A stretch of 64,000 nucleotides of DNA, from assembly GCA_946902875.1 (NCBI GenBank), contig OX336353.1:20659151-20723150 (forward strand). Reading direction: 5' to 3'. The translations under genes and the position numbers were made by a program. The notes under the pieces are model-generated. The model did no database searches and was not told the origin of the DNA. It saw only the letters and a list, made by a program, of their open reading frames with translations. This document shows positions 35,826 to 47,800 of this stretch, in pieces. Position 1 is the first letter of the stretch, and each line of letters begins with the position of its first letter. Origin of the DNA: Nematopogon swammerdamellus. Lineage: Eukaryota > Arthropoda > Insecta > Lepidoptera > Adelidae.

Positions 35826-38800
35826 CTGCAACAAATGATCAGCCTCTGTAACATAATGCCCTTTTTGCACGAAGGACCCCGACCAAGAGGAACTAGTTTG
35901 TAGGCAAAGAGTTGCCCCTACAAACGACGACCCTCATCATATGCCCTGATAATGCCCTCATCTTTCATCTGTGATCTTCCTAAGAATGCTTCTCAATGCA
36001 CCGCGGTTCGCCAAAAATATTGAAATACACAAATTATTTACACATGCCAACAATAAAGGAGAAATTATGCCAACCTAACACCAGTTACAGCAAGCGCTTA
36101 TCACATCACCCTAATCGACACCTTCATTAAACACACCAATTAAGCCGCATATCGACTACACGCTCCAAAACCTCGAACATCAGCGCGCACGTCTGCCGCG
36201 CGAAACGGAATACCGTGTTGGCGCGAGCGCCAACTGGAACACTCGAACGTGGAGCGCAGCGTTCCAACGAGCTGTCGGTTTTTGCTGCGGAACAAAGGAA
36301 GTTCAGTATGCAGCGCGCGCACAATTGGGACGGACGTGTGTTCGTTGCGTTCTACCAGGATGGATAACGAAAAGTGCCGGGTGCTGATAAGATTGTATGG
36401 CTCAAAGAACGGCTGTGAAATAGTAAATGTCCACTGTATCATAATAAGGCACTCAGAGAAGATGCGTGGAGAGAAATTAGTTCCGAAATGCCAGAATTGA
36501 AAACAAATATGACTACGCTATTATCGTCATCCACCAAGGAACGCACTTTTCGTTTCTGTTTTTTCTTGTGTACAATACATTGAATAATTATGGAAAGCGG
36601 CAGCTGCTCGCAAACGACCAACGTCCATGTTGAATGGCGAAACACTGGAACAGCGCCAGCCGCGCTTATTCGATACTCTTCGCACTCTGGCGCACTCCAA
36701 CATGGCGCGCGTGGCAGCCGCGCGAAGTCGATACGCGTCTTTCCGACTGATGGTAGATAAAATTGAAGAGTAAAAGAAAAAATTCTGTAATATTTACATG
36801 TGGTCGACAATATTGTCATTATTTCGGTATTGTCCGTCTGACTCATTTGTCTAGTAATTTGAAAAGGAGATAGAAAAACGCATGTTTGTAAAAAAGTAGC
36901 ACTTTATTATCAATTCGGTGTTCCTAAACGGAAATTGAATAATTTGGACTAGATGACTAGTTGACATGACATTGTAAAAAATGACCTTGAGATGGCTTAC
37001 AAAGCTGCGAGGAAGCTCGCTCCGATATTACCAATAAGAAAATAATTAATACAGTCTTTTGAGTGGATGTTGATTATTTAGGTTGTATATACAAATACTA
37101 AAAAAAATATTGTAATGTCTTCGAATGACCACATTCCACATTCACATTCATCATGACGATGACCCACAAAATTAGCAATAGCTCTTGAAGCTATAGTACA
37201 ACATTATTATGTATAAAAAAAATGTATCTGAACTTTCCCCGCATTTTTTAAAAGTGACTTATAAATGTTTACTAAAAGCGCCGCTAGCTTCACTCTAGGC
37301 AGTTTAGCTATCATCTAGACACTATTTAAAATGAATTCGTAAAGTTTATTTATACAAGACAAAATTATTATTTACGAATGACAGTGTAGAATTTATCTAT
37401 ACAATAAAAAAAATTGCAATGGTGAATAAAACTTAAAACTAATGAAAATCCTTCAGTCTTATGCCCGAGACTTAGGGTGATCGCACACTAGGCCAAGACC
37501 ACTCTAGACTCAACGATGAAACTGAATGTGTAGTCCAACTGTATGTGTAATTGTGTAGTCCAACTCCTCTTTTTGTTTGTATTGGACACCCGTTTGGACT
37601 ACAAACACAAAATTTGAGACAAAGTGGTCGAGGACGGGTGCAGACTAACCGTCACACCATTTTGTACCAGAGCGTCCTATTTAATGCCGAAGTTGGCCGT
37701 GCTGCCGGGTCACACTGTGACTTTGCGCACTTTTTTTCGTCGGGCCACAGTGCGGCCCGCCGGCGCTTGAGTGGTTAATAATCAAGATAATAACTACAAC
37801 ACAGTTTGGATGTGCCCGGATCAAACGTGACTATTCCAAGATGTGAATTGCCTTCAGATAACATGAGCTGTTTTGCAGATTATCTTCTATACAGTAATAC
37901 ATTTCCAACAAGAACTTGGCATCATTCTTGAGCTTTAGTGAACATACAGTCACTGTCATTGTAATATTACATTGTAACATTGTCATTGTATAATTGGTAC
38001 TATGTGAGCATTTATTCAGTCATTTGCAGATTGCAATCGATTTCTAATTAAGATTGTATTTTTAAATGTGACTAAATCAAATTACAGTAAGCAGGATATG
38101 CTTTTACTTAACATACTCATGTATCTTATTCTTATATCTTATCATGTTTAGGAAATTTCCCCTCTGGCATAGTTCGGTCGAAGGTTAATCCTTCCCATGG
38201 CTCAAGCCTTCACGTCCGGGGTGTGCTTCTTGGACATGTGGTTCTGTAGGTAGCGGCGCTGGGCGAACTGCGCGCCGCACTTGTCGCAGGAGTAGGGCTT
38301 GCCGTGCGCGTGCGTCTTGGCGTGCCGCGTGAGGTCGCAGCGCGCGCTGAACCCGCGCCCGCACTCCGCGCACACGTGGCTCCGCTCGTTGCGGTGCCGC
38401 CGGTAGTGCAGAATCAGCTTCTGCTTCCAGCGGAACGACTTGTTGCACTGCGAGCACACAAACTGCTTGTCCTGCGCGGCCGAGTGGATGTCCTTCACGT
38501 GTATGTAGAGGCCGGCCTTGCTGCGGAACGGCTTGGAGCAGTGCGGGCAGCGGTGGTTGCGGTCGCCCGTGTGCACGGTGACGTGTTCCGCGAGCGACGC
38601 GCGCGAGGCGAACTTGCGCCCGCACGTCTCGCACCCGTGCTCCCGGTTGTCCCCGTGCACGTACTTCACATGGTAGAAGTAGCTCGACGACACCGTGAAC
38701 TCTTTCGCGCATATACGACACACTCTCTTTCGATTTTTCTTTGCTGTTTTTGCACCTGGTTTTTTAGCCTTGCGGTCCCTAGCCTCCTCGGGCCCCTCCT

Positions 38801-41800
38801 TGGTGTCTTCGATGGCTTCGAACACCGAGTCGGGAAGTTGGCCGAAACCGTCGCTCGAATCAGAATCTGAAAAGGCAAATCGACTGTCGAACTTCATGTC
38901 CGGTGCGGCGTCGGCTCTCGTAGTATCGACCTTTTTAACGGTGGGACTATCGCTCGATGTCTTCATATCGCTGAGGGGTTTGACGTTGCTCAATTTGGCG
39001 AGATCTTTCGCCGCACTACCTGCCCTGATTTTTGTGTCGCATTCCTTCAGCGTGCCGATGTCGCCCAACTTGCCGATACCGCTGAGGTTCACTCCCGGTG
39101 CACTGATGTTTTTCAGAGTGTTAATATCGTTCACTGTGACTCTAGCACTTTTGATACTCTGAGACTTGTTGGCTTCGGTGGGCGCAGAATTGGCTCTGGT
39201 TCCAACGGCCGCTCTCCTGGTAGTGGTCTTTTGCGTTTTCTTGCCCGTCCCCGTTGAGTCTGTTATGGTGTCCTTCGCCGACTTGTGGACGCGTGCGGCG
39301 TGCTGCGCTGCGTGCTCAGACATGTGCGGGATGAGGTTGTCTCTGTCCTCGTACTGACCGCACTCGTCGCAGTGGAACAGGCGGTCGATGTGTACGGAGG
39401 CGAGGTGGTCGCGGTACAGGTGCAGCAGGCTGAACTTGGCGCGGCAGTACGTGCACCTGTGCCCGGTGTGCGTGTCGGCGTAAACGTCCCGAGCTGCGGC
39501 GGTCGGTATGTCCGCGAGCGGCGTCACGGGGACCGCAGACCTGCAATGAAGCAGCGGCGTCATGTTCTGCCTCCTATCATCTCTACAACTACAGTTTAAC
39601 GGTCCGTCGGTACACATGATTTTGACATTTTCTTAATTACAATCTGTTATTATTTTTTTATATTTGTGGAGCGCTCCAGTAAAAAATTAGCATGTTTCAG
39701 GACTACGGGGACTAGCACTTGTGCTTCTTCTTCATGTGGTGCTTGAGGTATCTCTCCTGGCGGAACGGCTTGGCGCAGGTGTGGCACTGGAAGGTGGGGT
39801 GGGCAGGCTGGTGCGTGCGTGCGTGTAGGGAGAGCTGACTCTTGAGTCGGAAATTGCGTCCGCACGCGCACTCGTATGCTCTCTCCCCAGAGTGTACTGT
39901 CACGTGCGCGTTTAGCTCGTGCCTGCGTTTGAAAGCTTTGTCGCAGTAAAGGCACGTAAATTCTAATGCATTTTCATGTATTTTCTTGTGTATTCTCAGC
40001 GCTGATTTCGACTTGGATGTTTTCCCGCAAGTATCGCAGACGAATGCGCGCTCGTTCGTGTGTCTTCTCGAGTGGTCTTCCAGGTGGCTCTTTCTGGAGA
40101 AGCTGACGTTGCAAGTGATGCAAGTGAAGGGTTTGATGCGCGCGTGGACGGTGCGGGTGTGGCGAGACAGATTGCCGGCATCGCTGAAACCGAGGCCGCA
40201 CGTGTGGCAATGGTAGCGCCGGTCGCCGCTGTGTACGCGCATGTGTCGTTTGAACGTGGATAGTGCCATCTTTTTTCCGCACACCGAGCATGCAAACATT
40301 TTCTTGCCACTCGCTTCGAAGACTGTATCTGGGACAGATAAGTTAGTTTCCAGTGGTTCGACAAACACTTTGCTTTCGGGCTTTACAGGCGGTGCACCGC
40401 TGGAGTCAAACTCCTCCTTGAGAAATATCTCGGGCTGGAATAAGTCCTGGCTCTTATCGTCGATGGCCACTTCGGACTTAACCTCCGGCCTTCTGTAAAA
40501 TACATTGGATTTGCTTAGGATGCATCGGAGGAAATAATAGGTCAATAAAACGTTTTTAATTGTTTTATGGCGAAATAAATATGTGAATGTGAATCTAAGG
40601 TGGACTGAAAGTATGTAATTGCTTTTATACCTTTCCACCTCTTGTGTTTTTTTATCTTGCCGCAATGTGTCCTGGTAGATACGCAATAATGTATAAATGG
40701 GTGATTCTACGTTAAGACTTCCTAGCGACGGCCACAACAAAAAACCCAACATTTTTCGAAAAATTTACACCAGGAACATAATATTTATTTAAAATACAGC
40801 GTCTACTTCTATGGCGGTTAATTTCATCATTTCAATTTGCTTAGTTTGACTACAATCACAAATTAACCTCGAAAAATATCTCTCCCCTGGTCCTGTCCCT
40901 CAACAGTATTTTCAGTAAATCAGTGACTTTTAAGTACTTATCAAATGATAAAATAGGTTAATATTATTAATTTTATAAACTAGAATAACTGATTAATGTT
41001 GTATATTAGTAAAACTACAAAATCATTTCCTTTTTCACTAAAAAAATCAAGACTAAACTTGTCCCCTGCATTTTCTGTCTCCTCCCCTGACATTTTTAAT
41101 ACCTTCAACATTGGGTAAAATAATTTCGTAGTTGCGAACCCAAAGCTGTCAACACTCAGTGTTTCACGTGAAGTTCGCAGCAAACATCACGAAAGCCATC
41201 CGCACGTTTTCATTGGCGGCCATTCTGGCCACGCCTGTCGTGTTATGAGGATGTGAACAGTGAACACGGTCTCTCCACTGGAGAGCATTAAATTGTAATT
41301 ATTTATGTAAATAGATGATTTTATACGTTAATTAACTGTAATGTATGCACAGATTATCATGTTTGTTTGTGATTTCTTAGTGATAAATACTTTAAAGGTA
41401 ATTTTCGTTTTATCGCAAAAATTTCTCTCCCCTGCCATATTTCCCCTGCCTCGAAAGACGCCAGGGTAGAAACAAAGCGTCCAGGGGAGATATTATATAT
41501 GTGAGCTCAGTAATATGTAGTAGGAATCAACATGTACTAGAACCGTTATGAGACAGTGTATTCATTTTTAAACTTCTGTGTTAGTTATTATTGTTATTAT
41601 ATTCGCCTTTGGTAGGCAGGCAAAGGTCACGGACCATACAGTCTGTTTCTGGCTGTAGATACGAGGGTAGATCCACAAGTTCGTGGCCTAACATAGAAAG
41701 AGCCATGACATGTTTTTAAATCTACCCTCATTTTTTAGTACAATTCTTCAGTATTAAATGTGCGAAGTTTGGTTCCGATACTGCAAGCAATATTTTTTTC

Positions 41801-44800
41801 GTGATTATTTGTTTAACGCTATCTGACAAGATTTTCAATAATGGAGAAAATTGAACACCGAGCAGTGATGAAGTACCTCCATAGAATAGGCATGTCACCA
41901 AAAGATATCCATCAAGATATGGTGAACACATTGGGGGAGTCTGCTCCATCGTATTCCAGTGTCAAAAAGTGGGTAGCTGAGTTTAAGCGGGGTCGGGAGA
42001 GCATTCAAGATGACCCTAGGAGCGGAAGGCCTTCGACGTCTACCACGAAGGAAAGCATTAATAAAATATGTGATCTGATACGGAGTGACCGAAGATTGAC
42101 CATAAATAAGATAGCTGAAATCACAGGGATTAGTTATGGACAGGTACAAAATATTATATCAGAAGAATTGGGGTTCCATAAGGTTTCTGCTCGTTGGGTC
42201 CCAAGATTGAACAGCTGAACAAAAACGAGTTCGCTTCACAATTTCCCGCGATTGTTTGAAACTTTTTGAGGCAGATCCCGAGGATTTTTTGTGCCGTTTT
42301 TTGGATGAAAGCTGGCTTCACCACCATACCCCTGAATCAAAACAACAATCGAAGCAGTGGAAAAGATCTGGCTCACCCACTACGAAGAAGGCTAAGGTCG
42401 TTTTGTCGACCAACAAAGTCATAGTTTTCCCGGATGCGACGGGGATTATTTTCGTGGATTATTTACCAAAAGGCCAAATTACAAATTCAAAATATTATTG
42501 CAACCTTTTGCGAAGACTTCGGGAAGAAATCAAAGAAAAAAGGCCGGGGTTGCTGCGGAAGAAATGTTGTTTCATCAAGATAACCCGGGCAGGGTTCACA
42601 CTTCGGCTGAATCCATAATTGTGGCTATGAATTATTGCCCCACGCACCTTATTCGCCGGATTTAGCCCCTCGGATTACCAACTTTTTCCAAATTAAAAAA
42701 ACACTAGGTGGCTCGGAAATTTATGTTTAAGGCAATATTCTGCCAATTGATTTTAAAAGCCCATAAGTTATGAAAATGTAATTGTGAATTTAATGTTGAT
42801 TCCTATAAAATTTATCAGTGCTTCATTTACAAATCTACACATGAAGTCCCTCCCCTGTTCATATTGTACCCTACCCTGTCACCATGCCCCTCCCCAGTAT
42901 AAAATATCTCCCCTGGTCTCTTCTAAAACGAGAAAAAATTTAAAAAATGACTGGCCATCTTACAGACATTCAAAAAGTAGCTGTTTAAATAAAAATATAC
43001 TATTATAACTTAGAATTTAAAAAAAAATTGTCGTGCCGCCATCCCATACAACCAAGGAAGTCTTAACGTAGAATCACCCAAATACACAATTAATTAAAGG
43101 TGTCGGGGGTCGAGCAGAATTTTTTTTACTTAGCGGTCCTCCGACGCATTTAATTAAGCAGAAATTATTTTCTACTTTTTGAGGGTTTTTGATGTATCGG
43201 GGGTTTTTTTTATTTGTAATTTTACTTTTATTTCAACCTTTCTAAGAGATGTAATTTGAACTTGTAATAATTTTGTTAGGTTAGGTTAGGTAAGTAAGGT
43301 TGCAAGTACATAAATTTGTTTTGTAATCATTTATGTTTATTTACTTAAAGGCGATGAAGTGTAATACCTTTCCATTTTACATGAGATATCCCTTCACAAA
43401 TTAGGAAAAGTGTCGAATGGCAGTTGATCTTCGAATCAGCTGACCTGATCTTCATCAAACATAGCGAAGAAGTAACACCCCTCCTATTGCGCCGGGCGTT
43501 AATTACCCATAAAACGATGTAAAAGAAGTGAGGAAGCACAGAAGTAAGAGATATGGTCTCAGCGGCGCAAGCAGGTCAATTATCGATAAATAAAGTATAC
43601 ATTCATTATGGTAATTATATTATCTTTGCTACACAGAACACTAAGGATTAGTCTTTAACTCAGTGACGTGTTTCTTCTTCAAATCTTTCCTCTCGTGACT
43701 CCTCAGATGATAGTTCAAGTGCGTGTTCTTCTGGAACCGCTTAGGGCAGCGAGTGCAGGGGTAGTTCCTTATGCCGAGGTGGGACTTCACGTGCGCCACG
43801 AGGGAGTTCTTGGAGCGGAAGGATTTTCCACAGCTCTCACACTGGAACGGGGTCTCGCCCGAGTGAATCCTGCGGTGAACGTCGCGGTACATCTTGCTGG
43901 GAAATGCCTCGCCGCACTCCGGGCATATGTAGCGCAGGATGCCCAGGTGCACCGTCTCCTTGTGCCACTTGAGGGAGCCGCGGCTGCGGTACGCACGCCC
44001 GCACTCGCTGCACGCGAAGCTGTCCGCCTGCCGCGCGTGCTGCCGCATGTGCGCGTTGAGATTATACTTATTGGACACTATCCGCGCGCACACCGGACAC
44101 TCCACCGGAATGTACTTGGGATTAGTTCGAGAAACTCTGGGGTCGGTAGACGGCGGAGGTTTGACGGGCTGCGAGGAAGGGGCCGCGTGGAAGGTGCGTA
44201 CGTGGTGATGGAGATCGGGGGTGGTGCTGCAGACGAAGCCGCAGGAGCGGCACACCTGCTGTGTGCCTTCGATCTCGACGGTGACGTGCGCGCGCTGCAG
44301 ATGCTCGACGAGGCCGCGCGCGTCTGCGCACACAACTGCGCAGCACCGACACTCGAACCCGCCCTCCACGTTCACCTCCGGGTGGATACTGAGGTGCACT
44401 ACGAGCCGCTTCGGTGCTGAGAATATTTTCTGACAGAACGGGCAGCAGAGTTTGTCGAGGCTGTCGTCGGTGGCGTCGGCGCGCCGGCGCGCGCGCACCG
44501 GCGCCACCTCCACGTCCGCTTTCATCTCGGTCGCGACGATGACGTTTTTGTCGTCGGGACTCTCATCCAAGGTCTCGACGAGGATGAGATTTTCCGTGAC
44601 AAAGTGTGCGACGCCGGCCTCGTCCGGTATCTCGTGGACGTGTATCTGCTCTAGGTGCTCAGCGAGCGCCTCCACCGTGTGGAAGGGGGAGTACTTCTCG
44701 CACTTCTGACACGCGTATATGATGTTGGCTGCGGCGTCGGGTCGCCTCGCATTCTGGCTCGTCACGTCTATGTAGTTTAGCAATATACCCTCGAGGTACC

Positions 44801-47800
44801 TTCGAAAGTCTATTTCCTTCCCTTCGGACCTGCAACCGCAAATTCCTAATTCACTTGCTGAATAGCGGCTGTTAGTACAGGTGCTCACTCTTGGCTCTTG
44901 ACACGGACTAGCAGACGTTTGTTGCAGTGTGCAATCAAATGGAGTAGGCACTCGCAGGTGTTAAAATATTTGAGTGCACTCTTACATAATATGCAGGTAT
45001 GTAGCACAGAATACCTTAACGTGGCCCTGCATCTTCACCGAGGCAGATAGTTGAGGATTTAGTGACATAAAATAAAAATACTCACTTTAAAATTTGCTCC
45101 GTCTGCTCTTTAGGAATGTTTAAACTTGTACTGTTCAGTCCACTAGTAGTGGGAATATTTTCCTGAAAAAAAAAAATTACATTTTCATATAATAATTATA
45201 TTGGACAATTATTGTCCAATGTCTCTTCACAACATGGTAAACATAAGTTATTGTGTTCATAGAAACAAGAGTATTCTCTCAGTCGGACGTCATCTCCAAC
45301 ACTTGCCATAGCACCAGAGGCGGCGCAAGGTGTGGGCGACCGCCCACGGCCTCGCGGCCCGAGGGGCCTCACGTCTAGAAAGTTCATGCAGCTTTGATTC
45401 ATGAAAAATGTCTAGATCTATTGAAGATTTTTTAAGATTCAAAAGAGACCCTGAATAAACATGTTTAGACTTAATCAAAGGCAAACCAAAGCTTACTATA
45501 AAGCCTTTATTAGACACAAGATGGGAAAGCAGGACAAAGGCAGTGAATATTGTAATAATCAGACATCGGAATCCGCGGGGCAGGAATACGACCTTGTTAG
45601 GGATTGACTACGGCGATCAATAAACAATCGACACTGTTATCGATACTCATATTTATTTGTTTATTGTATTTTATTCATGTCATATTTCAGATCTGAATAC
45701 TTATATACCTACAGTACTTATATAAACATGTATACTTTAAGTTTTAGGTATGATCGAAGACTTTATGTTAACGATTAAGTAAATATAATACACATATTTA
45801 TATAAGGTCTTTCAAAATTAGTTCATAGTACGCTAAAGGGGGGTTCTGTATCTTAAAGGGAGTAAAACCTATATAAATTTTTTTGGACCTTGGGCTTTTT
45901 TTTAAGTAAAAAATTTTTTTATGTAGGTATTTAAATAAAAAAATAGGTGGTTGATTTTTATAGCATAATCGATTCAGTTTCATAACAGTAACAAAAAAGT
46001 CTTCAATATCATTATGATGTAACACGTGTAAGTTGGTAAAAAAAATCAAATTCTTTCTATTCCATACTAATAAATCTAATATTGTGGTTTGAACATATTT
46101 GTATTGTACCTACAAAGTAAATACAACATTTGTTTATTATATTTATTTTCTATAGAAACACTCTTAGTTTTAATAATCGACATTATTCCATATTATTCTA
46201 AAATAACGATTTTCGATATTTGTGGATACATTGTCCCATCACTAAACAACCTTGAATCATTCGTGCCCCACGGATTCCGATGTATGGTAATAATACAGTG
46301 GCTGTATTATTGCGATTTGATGATGTTGTTGAATGTATTGAGTACAGTAGAGCCTCGATAATCCGTACTCAACCTAATCCGAACGCATCTATAATACGAA
46401 CAGCGCCAAAAAGCGCCAAGTGACCCTCTCTCGCTGACGAATGAATCTAGGAATGACGAATCTTTATTTATTGACGATGGTCCTACTCCAAATGTCAAGA
46501 AAATACCCCACTCGCGAGCCGTATCAGCACTTAACACTTGCTTGCACACTGGGCTGACGAAAATGACCTCTCGTCATCCGAAAAGATGATGCTACGTAAT
46601 TTGAGGGACAAGGCTTTTTATTTGTAAATAAATAGAACCCGCCAGACTAAAATAGATCAATTTGTAACTAAGTAATAGTTTTTTGTGTATTTTATGATTC
46701 AGAAGGTTACTCAATATATTTTTTCTAAGTATACAACTGTTTTATTGAATTTGTCTATCTAACATACCTACTATAACCCGAACGCTTCGTGAGTCCGAAC
46801 AGGGGTAGTTTTTTGGTAGTTCGGATTATCAAGGCTCTAATGTATTGGCAAAATTGAGAGGGCCTCGCAAAATTTATCTTGCCCACATCAAATTAAGTTC
46901 ATGCCCCGCCATTGCATAGCACCATAGTACGGTAAGTATAGAATGAATGACTGTGAATGAGTGTGTGTAGTGACCTCGCCGGTGAGCTCCTGTATCCTCT
47001 GCAGGCGCGTGCGGAGCGCCACGTCGGCCTGCGAGCAGCACTTGACGAGCTCGTGCCACGCGAGCAGCGTGCTGGCACACTGACTGCACAGCTGCTGCGG
47101 CAGTCGGTCCCACTCCGACACCTGCCACCGCACATTCAGAGTTCCATATCCGTACGGGACCCTATTACTAAGACTATGCCGCCTGTTCTACCTTTAACCG
47201 CACAAGCTTCGCTCGCCACAGTGTGGAACGGCAACCGCAAGGTTACCGAAACGCCGCGGTTCGGCGCGGCCGACTTTCAGATTTAGAATATACGCTCTTT
47301 CCGAACTACTCCAGTCTCACGTGAATAAAATAGATCTGTGGCTCAAGCGTTGGAGAGTGAAGGTCAGTGCAGAGAAGTCATATGGATGAAATTATACAAT
47401 AAACAATAGTGAGGTTAACTTTGTTTTCGATTTCACATATTCGCTAATGGATAAAAACCTCCAATAGGTAATACATACACTTGAGAAATGTAGATAGATG
47501 GATAGATAAAAAAATTATTGCAATATCTCGATGTTTTATGGAGTTGGAAGGCCCCGATGTCTGAGCAGTTAAAGGACTGTATCTTTTTGAACCATAATAG
47601 GTAGCCGGTTGAAATTTTCACAGAATGTAATGGTAATGCTAAAAGTAAAAAATTAAGAAACCCATACAAGAAAGTTGGTTATAATTTTTTTTGTTTTTAC
47701 GCAAAAATGGTAATATGTACATATAAAAGCGTCAAACATGTATGAAGAACATTATGAGAGCGGAAGAGGTGGAATAAATTGTGTCAGGATCGTGGCAAGT

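Noticed and set aside
43668..44420. 250-codon plus-strand frame opposite terminal exon A
   Set aside because: Antisense shadow of the zinc-finger coding strand; no recognisable motif and no splice or start context.
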